NCBI GenBank assembly: GCA_013698215.1
Contig: JACCVJ010000005.1
Location: 1-6,984, forward strand
Direction of reading: 5' to 3'
Length of the DNA stretch: 6,984 bases
Origin: Tatlockia sp.
GTDB taxonomy: Bacteria > Cyanobacteriota > Cyanobacteriia > Cyanobacteriales > Chroococcidiopsidaceae
Both the position numbers and the translations under genes were made by a program. This document shows positions 1-6,599 of this stretch, piece by piece; position 1 is the stretch's first letter, and each line of letters starts with the position of its first letter. The notes under the pieces are model-generated. The model was not told where the DNA came from. It did no database searches and saw nothing but the letters and a program-made list of their open reading frames with translations.

Positions 1-144
1 AACTTAGAAACTGCTGGCAAGCTGTCCCCGGAAGAATCTTATCAGAAAATTCGCGCTCTGTGGAAGCAACTCAAACGCTCCAGACAACAATTGGGAATCG
101 GCAGTAAACTCTTTAGTGATGACAACGAGCAAAGTGAAAGTTGA
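1..144 (+). CDS. C-terminal fragment of an unrecognised protein
   Basis: Frame 1 is open from the first base to a TGA at 142-144, giving the last 47 residues of a gene that begins before the window. The peptide is hydrophilic and probably helical. It contains a segment reading LSPEESYQKIRALWKQLKRS (residues 8-27) and ends in an acidic, serine-rich tail. There is no membrane segment, signal peptide or recognisable catalytic motif. The codon use resembles that of the neighbouring genes and the frame is on the same strand as the glycosyltransferase downstream, so a real gene end is more likely than a chance open frame. I do not recognise the family. The 151-nt gap and the small inverted repeats after its stop suggest that it is not tightly coupled to the next gene. 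Confidence 0.6.
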   Translation, partial: NLETAGKLSPEESYQKIRALWKQLKRSRQQLGIGSKLFSDDNEQSES

Positions 145-183
145 AAACAGAGCTTATAAAGCTTGCTGTCCGATCAAATTAAA

Positions 184-201
184 TTAGTCGCTTGAGACTA
201 A
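184..201. repeat. Short inverted repeat in the 145-295 intergenic gap
   Basis: TTAGTC (184-189) and GACTAA (196-201) form a perfect 6-bp stem with a 6-nt loop. A smaller AGCTT/AAGCT pair lies at 151-163, just after the stop of the upstream gene. Neither is followed by a run of T, so they are at best weak terminator candidates. The rest of this 151-nt gap is AT-rich, with one HIP1 octamer. I could not place a convincing -35/-10 pair for the glycosyltransferase gene. A GATAAT at 244-249 looks like a -10 element but has no good partner. Confidence 0.25.
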
Positions 202-221
202 AAGACTATGGGTTTTGTCGC

Positions 222-229
222 GCGATCGC
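222..229. repeat. HIP1 octamer GCGATCGC
   Basis: This is a perfect copy of the highly iterated palindrome HIP1, over-represented in many cyanobacterial genomes. It sits in the intergenic gap before the glycosyltransferase and supports the cyanobacterial assignment. No regulatory role is inferred. Confidence 0.85.
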
Positions 230-295
230 GGGTTAAATTGCTAGATAATTAATTGGGTAAAGACCTCAATTACTGAACTATCAGTTATACAGCAA

Positions 296-1459
296 ATGTT
301 AGAGACTTCATCACTTACCCCTCCAGCACAGAAAAACACTGATGTCAGTTTGTTTGTGCCTAATATGGACGGTGGCGGCGCAGAGAGGGTCATGCTCCAA
401 CTCGCCCAAGGTTTCGCTCAAAAAGGGCTAAAAGTTGACTTGGTACTGGCACGAGCCGAGGGAGCCTACCTAAGCAAAGTACCTCCAGAAGTGCGCTTAG
501 TAGACCTAAAATCAAAGTCTCCAGTTATTTTATTTAAAACTTTAGCTTTGGTCGATTACCTGCGCCAAGAAAGACCAAAAATTATTCTTTCTGCCTTAGA
601 TATTGTCAGCGCTGCAACCTGGGCTAAACGTCTAGCAAAAGTACCTACACAAGTAATCATGTCGGTACATACTAACTTGTCTTATCAGTTTGAAGATAAG
701 CCCGACCTAGTTGTGGGAAAGTTACGGGCGGCGTTGGTACGTTGGTTTTACCCTTTAGCCGATGGTATTATTGCCGTGTCTAGAGGTGTCGCCGATGATG
801 TCGCCCACCTAGCGAATCTGCCGCCAGAAAAAGTTAAAGTTATCTACAATCCAGTAATTACCCCCGATATTGGGGAGAAAGCCGCCGCTCCTGTAGACAA
901 TCCCTGGTTTGCACCTGGAGAGCCGCCAGTGATTTTGGGTGTAGGGCGGCTAGTTAGACAAAAAGACTTTGCTACTTTAATTCGCGCTTTGGCGATCGTT
1001 CGCCAACATACTCCAGCCCGATTAGTAATTTTAGGAGATGTAGATAAGCGCGAACCAGCAATTAAGCCTGAGCTTAAAAGTCTAATTACCGAACTAGGCT
1101 TAGAAGAATCTGTTGCTTTGCCAGGGTTTGTAGACAATCCCTATGCCTACATGGCAAAAGCTAAAGTTTTTGCCCTCTCCTCTATCTACGAAGGATTTGG
1201 CAACGTCATCGCCGAGGCTATGGCTGTCGGAACTCCAGTTGTTTCTACCAATTGCAAGAGCGGTCCGGCAGAAATTTTAGAAAATGGCAAATATGGCAAG
1301 TTGTCTCCTGTAGGCGACTCCCAAGCTCTAGCAGAGGCAATTATTGCGACGTTAGCACAGCCGATGGAGCCAGAATTATTACGCCAACGAGCCAAGGCAT
1401 TTTCTGTAGAAACCGTAGTCGAGCAGTATATAGAAGTTTTGCAAATTGACCTTAAGTAG
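296..1459 (+). CDS. GT4-family glycosyltransferase
   Basis: This is a complete 387-residue retaining glycosyltransferase of family GT4 with a GT-B fold. The N-terminal half starts with a beta strand and the glycine-rich GGGAERV loop (residues 26-32) typical of lipid-linked sugar transferases of the PglA/WbnK/RfaG kind. The C-terminal half has the donor-binding part: GVGRLVRQKD (215-224, with R218 and K223 expected to contact the nucleotide-sugar phosphates), GFVDNPYAYM (277-286), and the E-x7-E signature with E299 and E307 in YEGFGNVIAEAMAVG. There is no signal peptide or clear membrane helix, so it is probably a cytoplasmic or peripheral membrane enzyme. Donor and acceptor cannot be read from the sequence; exopolysaccharide, O-antigen or glycolipid assembly are all possible. 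ATG is the first start in a frame with a consistent N-terminus, but no good Shine-Dalgarno is visible. It converges on sqdX, another GT4 enzyme, but the two are not close copies. Confidence 0.9.
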   Translation: MLETSSLTPPAQKNTDVSLFVPNMDGGGAERVMLQLAQGFAQKGLKVDLVLARAEGAYLSKVPPEVRLVDLKSKSPVILFKTLALVDYLRQERPKIILSALDIVSAATWAKRLAKVPTQVIMSVHTNLSYQFEDKPDLVVGKLRAALVRWFYPLADGIIAVSRGVADDVAHLANLPPEKVKVIYNPVITPDIGEKAAAPVDNPWFAPGEPPVILGVGRLVRQKDFATLIRALAIVRQHTPARLVILGDVDKREPAIKPELKSLITELGLEESVALPGFVDNPYAYMAKAKVFALSSIYEGFGNVIAEAMAVGTPVVSTNCKSGPAEILENGKYGKLSPVGDSQALAEAIIATLAQPMEPELLRQRAKAFSVETVVEQYIEVLQIDLK

Positions 1460-1483
1460 ACTGCTAAATTGTCTACGAATAAG
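1451..1483. terminator. Hairpin spanning both convergent stop codons
   Basis: GTAGAC (1456-1461) and GTCTAC (1471-1476) pair perfectly around a 9-nt loop. Outside them CTTA (1451-1454) pairs with TAAG (1480-1483) across a small asymmetric bulge. Each inner arm contains the TAG stop of one gene: the glycosyltransferase stop on the plus strand and the sqdX stop on the minus strand. The position suggests a bidirectional terminator or 3'-end stabiliser for the two facing transcripts. There is no T-run on either side, so it is not a canonical intrinsic terminator. Confidence 0.35.
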
Positions 1484-2603
1484 CTAAACATCGACTTCTA
1501 ACTTTTTGATAATAAGCTACTAATTGATTGGTAGCAGCAGCCCATCCCCAGCGCTCGGCTTCTAGGCGCGCGTTTTGGCGGATAATTTCCCGTTCTTGGG
1601 CTTGGACTAGTAATCGCTCGGTAGCGATAATAGCCCCCTCATCTCCTGTTTGCGGGTCGAATAAAAACCCGTTTACCCCCGATGTGACAATATCTGGGAT
1701 ACCCCCCGAACTTGCAGCTACTACAGGACATCCCGCCGCCATAGCTTCAAGTAATACCAATCCCAGGGTTTCAGTGCGGGAAGGAAAGATAAAAGCATCC
1801 GCCGAAGCAAAAGCCGAACCTAAGTCTCTCCCGGTGAGATAACCTACAAAGTGCGTAGGAGTACCCGCAAAATGCTGGGCTAAGGCGGCGCGATGGGGGC
1901 CATCGCCTACTAATGCTAAACGCGCATTGGGGATAGCTTCAAGGACGGGTTTAATCCGCTCAATTTCCTTTTCTGCCGACAGCCGCCCAACGTACAATAG
2001 TAAGGGATGTTGGGGAAAACCTTGGCTAAGGTGCGATCGCATTTCATCGGTTGCAAGTTCAGGATGAAACAACTCTGTATCTACGCCCTTTTGCCACAAA
2101 TCTACTCTTTCAATGCCATGAGCGGTTAATTCTGCCACCATTGCTGTTGAAGTACACAAGTTTAGCTGTGCTTGATTGTGAGCAGATTTAAGCAACTCCC
2201 ACAACAAACCCTCTAGCATTCCTAAGTTGTAATGATGCAGGTATTGCGGTAAATGAGTATGATAAGAAGCCACCAACGGAATTTTTAACGACTTGCCATA
2301 ATACAAGCCAGCCAAGCCTAAAACGGCGGGATTTACTACATGAATAATATCAGGCTGAAATTCCTCCAACGCATGACCAATCGCTGGTCTAGGCAATGCC
2401 ATTTTTAGTTCTGGGTACATAGGCAAAGGAAACCCCGTCACACCGTACACTCTAGCCCCTTTGTACTCGGTTATGCCGCCATCAGGAGCAAAAACAATTA
2501 CTTCATTACCACTGCGCTGCAAATGCTCTACAGTATGGCGCAGCCGCGTTACAATCCCATCAACTTTAGGCAAAAACGTTTCAGTAAATAAAGCAATTCG
2601 CAT
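1473..2603 (-). CDS. sqdX: Sulfoquinovosyltransferase SqdX (SQDG synthase)
   Basis: SqdX transfers sulfoquinovose from UDP-sulfoquinovose to diacylglycerol, the last step of sulfoquinovosyldiacylglycerol synthesis, at the membrane surface. The 376-residue product has the usual family length and a typical SqdX N-terminus (MRIALFTETFLPKVDGIVTR). It also has a conserved SYHTHLPQY segment (113-121), the donor site GRLSAEKE (206-213, with R207 and K212), and the GT4 E-x7-E signature at E278 and E286. No transmembrane helix is evident, as expected for a peripheral GT-B enzyme. It is the last gene of the sqdB-DUF4291-sqdX operon and starts 11 nt after the DUF4291 stop. The ATG at 2601-2603 gives the conserved N-terminus, but no Shine-Dalgarno precedes it, so translation may depend on coupling to the upstream gene. 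Confidence 0.95.
   Translation of the reverse strand: MRIALFTETFLPKVDGIVTRLRHTVEHLQRSGNEVIVFAPDGGITEYKGARVYGVTGFPLPMYPELKMALPRPAIGHALEEFQPDIIHVVNPAVLGLAGLYYGKSLKIPLVASYHTHLPQYLHHYNLGMLEGLLWELLKSAHNQAQLNLCTSTAMVAELTAHGIERVDLWQKGVDTELFHPELATDEMRSHLSQGFPQHPLLLYVGRLSAEKEIERIKPVLEAIPNARLALVGDGPHRAALAQHFAGTPTHFVGYLTGRDLGSAFASADAFIFPSRTETLGLVLLEAMAAGCPVVAASSGGIPDIVTSGVNGFLFDPQTGDEGAIIATERLLVQAQEREIIRQNARLEAERWGWAAATNQLVAYYQKVRSRCLAYS
2033..2040. repeat. HIP1 octamer GCGATCGC
   Basis: A perfect HIP1 palindrome inside the sqdX coding region. Confidence 0.85.
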
Positions 2604-2614
2604 ACAAAAAACTG

Positions 2615-3265
2615 TTAATTACAGGCAGGATTTGGGGCTAGTTCCAGCTTGATAGTAGTATCAAGATTGAGAACAGGGTAAACCGTTTCGCGTGGTGTTA
2701 TCAATTGGGTGCAGTCAGAGGCAATATTTTGGTGTTGCTGCTGGACAAAATCAGAAATGTCTTCAATATCAATAATCCATTCTTGGGCATAAGTTTTGAG
2801 TACATCGCCACGTAAACCTAACTGAATCGCTCGACGCGCTAATCTTGCTCCCGATGGATGATGGTCAAGATCCCAGTGCAGGCGCACGTTAGATCTCTGT
2901 ACAGCTTTTTTCCACTCTGTTTCACTTGCGTATATTTCTGGTACAAACGTGGAATGTACCGCCTGTGCCAAAATGTCATCAAAAGCCGAACGTTTGAGCC
3001 AAATAGCTAATGTTACTTCTTGATTTACTTTTGTACCCCATCCCGAACGATATATCATCCATAAGAAATTAGGCTTAATCCAACTTATGCGCCCAGGGCT
3101 AAATTCGCCGCCAAAATAACCTTGGGTAGCGGCGAACTTACCAATTGCTGAACGATAAGCTTGATAGACAACAATAGAGGACTCGTCAAACTGCGCCAAA
3201 ATATGATTGCCCACTTTTGGCAATCTATCAACTTGCCTCAAGTAAGGTTCTGTAATCAGCCTCAT
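2615..3265 (-). CDS. DUF4291 protein within the sulfolipid operon
   Basis: The 216-residue product matches DUF4291 as I know it. In order, it has VYQAY (33-37), the signature ISWIKPNFLWMIYRSGW (60-76), LAIWLKRSAFDDIL (86-99), VRLHWDLDHHP (127-137) and RAIQLGLRG (145-153), followed by YAQEWIIDIEDISDFV (159-174). A tail of about 40 residues lies beyond the usual core. The function of DUF4291 is not established. There is no signal peptide or membrane segment, so a soluble cytoplasmic protein is likely. Its ATG follows the sqdB TGA by 1 nt and its TAA lies 11 nt before the sqdX ATG, so it should be expressed with the sulfolipid genes. The family is scattered across bacteria, which suggests mobility, but base composition here looks like the neighbours. 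Whether it acts in sulfolipid metabolism or only uses the operon for expression cannot be decided from sequence. Confidence 0.88.
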   Translation of the reverse strand: MRLITEPYLRQVDRLPKVGNHILAQFDESSIVVYQAYRSAIGKFAATQGYFGGEFSPGRISWIKPNFLWMIYRSGWGTKVNQEVTLAIWLKRSAFDDILAQAVHSTFVPEIYASETEWKKAVQRSNVRLHWDLDHHPSGARLARRAIQLGLRGDVLKTYAQEWIIDIEDISDFVQQQHQNIASDCTQLITPRETVYPVLNLDTTIKLELAPNPACN

Positions 3266-3266
3266 T

Positions 3267-4415
3267 TCAACGCCAAGAAACCTTGGGAAGCATTTGATTT
3301 TTGTCTACTCGATGTTGGTATTTAACAGCAAAATTGAGCAGAGAATCAAGCAACGAATCTGATAAATAGTGTGGTTGCAAGCCTAGATTGAGCAAGTTAG
3401 TGTTTTTGGCACTAAAATAATGTTCTTCTTTCTCAACTCTAGGATTAGCTATATTATCGATTTGTACTTTTAATCCCATTGCTTGTCCAGCTTTGGCTAC
3501 CATATTCGCCAAGTCACCTACACTAAATAGCTCGGTAAATTGGTTAAATACTCTAAACTCACCCCGCTCGGCTGGAGATGCGATCGCAAGTTCTACGCAC
3601 CTAACTGTATCGCGGATATCTAAAAATCCCCGCGTCTGTCCGCCTTTGCCATATACCGTCAATGGGTGCGAAGTCGCCGCTTGAATACAAAATCTATTTA
3701 ACGCCGTCCCAAATACGCCATCGTAATCTAAACGGTTGATTAATATCTCATCCATCCCGGTTTCTTCCGTTAACACCCCATAAACTATCCCTTGGTTCAA
3801 ATCGGTAGCCCGTAAGCCCCAAATTCGACAAGCGAAGTGGATATTGTGGCTGTCGTGGACTTTACTTAAGTGATACATCGAGCCTGGTTGTTTTGGATAC
3901 GGTAGCGTATCTTTGCGCCCGTTGTGTTCGATGGTAATATAGCCTTCTTCAATATCTATATTTGGCGTACCATACTCGCCCATTGTTCCCAGCTTAACTA
4001 AGTGGCAATCGGGGAAGCTTTCGCGCATGGCATATAACAAGTTCAGCGTCCCGACAACGTTATTTACTTGCGTCAAAACTGCGTGTTCGCGGTCAATCAT
4101 CGAAAAAGGCGCAGAACGTTGTTCGCCAAAATGAACAATTGCTTCTGGCTGAAATTGATGCAGCGACTTGTCTAAAAACTCGTAATTATTTATATCCCCA
4201 ATAAATAAATCAATGGATTTGCCCGTCAAGTCCCGCCAACGCTCAATTCTTTGTCCAATTGATGCTATGGGCGTTAAAGTGTCTGCCCCTAACTGTAAAT
4301 CCCAATGCCGCCGCACCAAACTATCTAATATGCCAACTTCATGACCCCGACTCGATAGATATAGGGCGGTTGCCCAGCCGCAATAGCCATCACCACCAAT
4401 AATTAGGACTTTCAT
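3267..4415 (-). CDS. sqdB: UDP-sulfoquinovose synthase SqdB
   Basis: SqdB converts UDP-glucose and sulfite to UDP-sulfoquinovose, the donor used by SqdX. It is a short-chain dehydrogenase/reductase with a Rossmann fold and tightly bound NAD. The N-terminus has the dinucleotide-binding GGDGYCGWATA (residues 7-17), then the family signature LVRRHWD (33-39). The catalytic residues correspond to Arabidopsis SQD1 Thr145, Tyr182 and Lys186. Here they are T144 in LGTMGEYG, and Y181 and K185 in YHLSK. The segment VHFGEQRSAPFSMID (94-108) is also characteristic. I chose the ATG at 4413-4415 (382 residues, MKVLIIGG) because this is the usual family N-terminus; a longer reading begins at a TTG at 4422-4424 and adds only three residues. 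It is the first gene of the minus-strand operon and is divergent from the RHH gene. Confidence 0.97.
   Translation of the reverse strand: MKVLIIGGDGYCGWATALYLSSRGHEVGILDSLVRRHWDLQLGADTLTPIASIGQRIERWRDLTGKSIDLFIGDINNYEFLDKSLHQFQPEAIVHFGEQRSAPFSMIDREHAVLTQVNNVVGTLNLLYAMRESFPDCHLVKLGTMGEYGTPNIDIEEGYITIEHNGRKDTLPYPKQPGSMYHLSKVHDSHNIHFACRIWGLRATDLNQGIVYGVLTEETGMDEILINRLDYDGVFGTALNRFCIQAATSHPLTVYGKGGQTRGFLDIRDTVRCVELAIASPAERGEFRVFNQFTELFSVGDLANMVAKAGQAMGLKVQIDNIANPRVEKEEHYFSAKNTNLLNLGLQPHYLSDSLLDSLLNFAVKYQHRVDKNQMLPKVSWR
3580..3587. repeat. HIP1 octamer GCGATCGC
   Basis: A perfect HIP1 palindrome inside the sqdB coding region. Confidence 0.85.
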
Positions 4416-4449
4416 CTTAACCAATGCTTACTCGCTTGATACTCGCTAA

Positions 4450-4498
4450 ATTTATCAGGTTTAGGACACCCATAACCTATTTGAGCGTATTTATCAGG
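4450..4498. repeat. Two direct copies of ATTTATCAGG upstream of sqdB
   Basis: ATTTATCAGG occurs at 4450-4459 and again at 4489-4498, 39 bp apart start to start. Both copies lie in the 205-nt divergent region between sqdB and the RHH gene. Read toward sqdB they are CCTGATAAAT, about 35 and 74 nt before its ATG. They could be paired binding sites for a regulator of sqdB or fall around its transcription start. No known consensus was recognised, and no convincing -35/-10 pair for sqdB was found here. Confidence 0.4.
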
Positions 4499-4530
4499 CT
4501 TCAATTGATTATTGCGATTTGTAACAATAT

Positions 4531-4546
4531 TGCTGTTATAACAGCA
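4531..4546. promoter_or_regulatory. Perfect 16-bp palindrome, candidate operator
   Basis: TGCTGTTATAACAGCA is a perfect inverted repeat with no spacer. A second small palindrome, CAATATTG (4525-4532), overlaps its left edge. It ends 7 nt before the TTGACA of the predicted RHH-gene promoter, where a dimeric regulator could act. As the downstream gene encodes a ribbon-helix-helix protein, autoregulation is a reasonable inference. The site does not match the NtcA (GTA-N8-TAC) or LexA patterns I know. Confidence 0.45.
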
Positions 4547-4553
4547 TAATGTC

Positions 4554-4582
4554 TTGACAAGTTAATTAGAGGCAAGTAAGGT
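4554..4582 (+). promoter_or_regulatory. Predicted promoter of the RHH-ycf46 unit
   Basis: A perfect -35 element, TTGACA (4554-4559), is followed after 17 nt by TAAGGT (4577-4582). The latter keeps the first, second and last bases of the -10 consensus. Transcription would start near 4589, leaving a leader of about 30 nt. The strong -35 and ideal spacing argue for it; the weak -10 argues for a regulated or moderate promoter. Confidence 0.5.
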
Positions 4583-4620
4583 GATAAACATACCCGGGTA
4601 ACAAGACTGAAAAACGACAT

Positions 4621-4965
4621 ATGCAAGCTAAGCAAAAGGTTACATTTTACCTAACTCCAGAAATACATAGAAGGCTCAAAATCAGATCGGCTATTGACTC
4701 TGAGCCAATGTCCGAACTAGCCGAAAAAGCAATTGGTTTTTATCTAACTCATCCAGAAATGGTAGAAGAAGTAGAAACAATTCACGGTCGTACTCATCAG
4801 CTATACGCTTGCCCAGAGTGTGCCACTACTGTAGTAGTCAAAGATGGTGAAATAGTAGCCATAGGTAGCCAGAGCGGAGTATTAAACGAAGAACAATTGA
4901 CCGTAGTTCAAGCCAAACCGGGCGCGGCGGCAGGTCAAGAAGAATTAGTACCTTGTTTGAAGTGA
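4621..4965 (+). CDS. Ribbon-helix-helix protein with a CPEC motif
   Basis: The 114-residue product begins with a likely ribbon-helix-helix DNA-binding fold: strand KVTFYL (6-11), helix TPEIHRRLKIRSAID (12-26), a turn, and helix EPMSELAEKAIGFYLT (28-43). RHH proteins bind operators as dimers through the strand. The second half has CPEC (64-67) in an LYACPEC context, then short beta-like segments (VVVKDGEIVAIG) and a third cysteine at C112. One CxxC pair is only half of a usual zinc ribbon, so metal binding would need H59, C112 or a partner subunit. The protein lies directly before ycf46. From memory, Synechocystis has a comparable small gene (slr0373) before its ycf46 homologue (slr0374) in a stress-responsive operon, so this may be the counterpart. 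The ATG start is the first in frame and keeps the RHH strand intact. The role as a regulator is inferred from fold and context. Confidence 0.8.
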   Translation: MQAKQKVTFYLTPEIHRRLKIRSAIDSEPMSELAEKAIGFYLTHPEMVEEVETIHGRTHQLYACPECATTVVVKDGEIVAIGSQSGVLNEEQLTVVQAKPGAAAGQEELVPCLK

Positions 4966-5030
4966 ATTAAAGCAACAGTGCTGCAATAATTTTCTCTAAT
5001 TATCCAAATTGTTTTTATTCGGTTCCAAGT

Positions 5031-5033
5031 AGG
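5031..5033 (+). promoter_or_regulatory. Weak ribosome-binding site deciding the ycf46 start
   Basis: The sequence GTAGG ending at 5033 lies 9 nt before the ATG at 5043. It would sit directly against the alternative TTG at 5034, too close to serve it. This favours the ATG as the ycf46 start. Confidence 0.45.
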
Positions 5034-5042
5034 TTGACGGTC

Positions 5043-6551
5043 ATGCAAGAAGAGCTAAACATTCTCATACAAGCTCAATACCCCTTAATCTACCTTGTGA
5101 CATCCGAGGAAGAACGGGCAGAGAGCGCGATTTCTACCATCGCCCAAACAAGACCACCACGTCGCATATACCTTTGGACAGTAACTCACGGCATTGTCGA
5201 ATACGGTCAACCCCGGAATGTTACCCAACATAACACCGTATCGCCAGAGGCTGCTATTGAGTGGGCAATTAGACAAAAAGAGCCAGGAATATTTATATTT
5301 AAGGATTTACACCCTTTTATAGATTCCCCGGCAACAACGCGGTGGTTAAGAGATGCGATCGCCAGCTTCAAAGGAACGCAAAAAACAATTATCTTGATGT
5401 CTCCAGTACAGCAAGTACCTATTGAGCTAGAAAAAGAAGTTGTAGTTCTCGACTTCCCCTTGCCAGACATGACAGAATTAAACCAAGTTTTGTCTAAGCA
5501 ACTAGAGCAAACTAAGTCACGAAAAATTACGACCGAAGCTAGGGAAAAGTTACTAAAAGCAGCGCTGGGATTAACCAGGGATGAGGCTGAGAAAGTTTAT
5601 CGTAAAGCTCAAGTTACCAAAGGCAGCTTGACAGAAAACGAAGTAGACATTGTACTATCAGAGAAAAAGCAGTTAATTCGCCGCAACGGGATTTTAGAAT
5701 ACATTGAAGAAGACGAAACCCTAGAAGCTGTTGGTGGATTAGACGAACTTAAGCACTGGCTAAAGCAACGCTCTAACGCCTTTACGGAAAGAGCTAGAGA
5801 GTACGGCTTGCCTCAGCCCAAAGGAATGCTAATTTTAGGCGTACCAGGCTGCGGTAAATCGTTAATTGCAAAAACCACCTCTCGTCTGTGGGGCTTGCCC
5901 TTACTAAGGCTAGACATGGGTAGAGTCTACGATGGCTCGATGGTGGGAAGAAGTGAAGCAAACTTGCGGAACGCCTTAAAAACAGCCGAATCGATTTCTC
6001 CAGCGATTTTATTTATCGATGAATTAGACAAAGCTTTTGCTGGCAATACGGGTTCGGGGGATTCTGACGGCGGTACATCGAGTAGAATATTTGGTTCTTT
6101 CCTCACCTGGATGCAGGAGAAAACGTCTCCCGTCTTTGTAATGGCAACCGCCAACCGCGTCGAACGCTTGCCAGGGGAATTTTTACGCAAAGGACGCTTT
6201 GACGAGCTATTCTTTGTAGATTTGCCTACCGCCGACGAGCGCAAAGAAATATTCAACATTCACTTGCTCAAACGCAAGCGAGATATTACTCGCTTTGATT
6301 TAGAGCAATTGGCAAAAGTTGCTGATGGGTTTTCCGGTGCAGAAATTGAGCAAGCATTAGTTGCGGCTATGTACGAAGCCTTTGCTCAAGACCGGGAATT
6401 TACCCAATTAGATATTATTGCGGCTATCAAGTCCACGCTGCCTCTGTCGAAGACCATGACAGAACAAGTCACCGCCTTGAGAGATTGGGCAAGACAGCGT
6501 GCTAGACCTGCTGCAACCTCCGTAGCTGAATATCAGCGTATGGAGTTTTAA
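5043..6551 (+). CDS. ycf46: AAA+ ATPase Ycf46
   Basis: This is a complete 502-residue AAA+ ATPase of the Ycf46 family found in cyanobacteria and red-algal-type plastids. The N-terminal domain of about 215 residues starts with the typical MQEELNILIQAQYPLIYLVT. The AAA+ module follows: Walker A GVPGCGKS (266-273), Walker B ILFIDE (322-327), sensor 1 in ATANR (368-372), arginine-finger candidates R382 and R385 in FLRKGRFDE, and the sensor 2 region GFSGAEIEQA (429-438). All key ATPase residues are present, so it should be active. It is soluble and probably forms a ring or hexamer. The exact role is not settled; the Synechocystis homologue has been linked to stress response and to CO2 utilisation. 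I chose ATG 5043 over an in-frame TTG at 5034 because of family N-terminus and spacing to GTAGG. It follows the RHH gene by 77 nt on the same strand, so co-transcription is likely. Confidence 0.94.
   Translation: MQEELNILIQAQYPLIYLVTSEEERAESAISTIAQTRPPRRIYLWTVTHGIVEYGQPRNVTQHNTVSPEAAIEWAIRQKEPGIFIFKDLHPFIDSPATTRWLRDAIASFKGTQKTIILMSPVQQVPIELEKEVVVLDFPLPDMTELNQVLSKQLEQTKSRKITTEAREKLLKAALGLTRDEAEKVYRKAQVTKGSLTENEVDIVLSEKKQLIRRNGILEYIEEDETLEAVGGLDELKHWLKQRSNAFTERAREYGLPQPKGMLILGVPGCGKSLIAKTTSRLWGLPLLRLDMGRVYDGSMVGRSEANLRNALKTAESISPAILFIDELDKAFAGNTGSGDSDGGTSSRIFGSFLTWMQEKTSPVFVMATANRVERLPGEFLRKGRFDELFFVDLPTADERKEIFNIHLLKRKRDITRFDLEQLAKVADGFSGAEIEQALVAAMYEAFAQDREFTQLDIIAAIKSTLPLSKTMTEQVTALRDWARQRARPAATSVAEYQRMEF
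5355..5362. repeat. HIP1 octamer GCGATCGC
   Basis: A perfect HIP1 palindrome inside the N-terminal domain of ycf46. Confidence 0.85.
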
Positions 6552-6581
6552 AAGCTTTCTCCTGCTACCACAGGGGGAAAG

Positions 6582-6597
6582 GCTGGCAATTGCCAGC
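6582..6597. promoter_or_regulatory. Perfect 16-bp palindrome between ycf46 and ycf35
   Basis: GCTGGCAATTGCCAGC is a perfect inverted repeat. In RNA it would fold as a 6-bp GC-rich stem with an AATT loop, so it could help end the ycf46 transcript, although no T-run follows on the plus strand. In DNA it lies only 2 nt before a TTGACA and could be an operator for ycf35. It shares the outer GCTG...CAGCA bases with the palindrome at 4531-4546, but its half-sites are one base pair further apart on each side. Confidence 0.45.
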
Positions 6598-6599
6598 AG

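Noticed and set aside
844..1137. A 97-codon minus-strand open frame inside the glycosyltransferase gene.
   Set aside because: It lies entirely inside a well-supported GT4 gene, has no recognisable domain and a composition typical of an antisense shadow frame.
1528..1842. A 104-codon plus-strand open frame opposite sqdX.
   Set aside because: It is antisense to the conserved donor-binding half of SqdX and shows no motif of its own.
296..2603. The two adjacent GT4 glycosyltransferases as a tandem duplication.
   Set aside because: They share only family-wide motifs, differ in N-terminal sequence and face opposite directions, so a recent duplication is not supported.
4416..4424. Three-residue longer SqdB starting at TTG 4422-4424.
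   Set aside because: The ATG at 4415 gives the usual family N-terminus, and no ribosome-binding site supports the TTG.
4416..4434. Possible Pho box next to sqdB: CTTAACCA at 4416-4423 and a partial repeat CTTACTCG 11 nt on.
   Set aside because: The first unit resembles the cyanobacterial Pho-box repeat and sulfolipid genes have a plausible link to phosphate stress. However, the site directly abuts the sqdB start codon, the second unit is poor and there is no correctly spaced third, so it is unlikely to act as an activator site.
4986..5003. AT-only inverted repeat (ATAATT/AATTAT) between the RHH gene and ycf46.
   Set aside because: Pairing is weak and expected by chance in AT-rich spacer; there is no T-run to make it a terminator.
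5034..5042. Three-residue longer Ycf46 starting at TTG 5034.
   Set aside because: The GTAGG site abuts the TTG, leaving no spacing. The ATG at 5043 fits the family N-terminus and lies 9 nt from it.
5927..6259. A 110-codon minus-strand open frame opposite the ATPase module of ycf46.
   Set aside because: It is antisense to strongly conserved AAA+ motifs and its peptide has no recognisable family, so it is a shadow.
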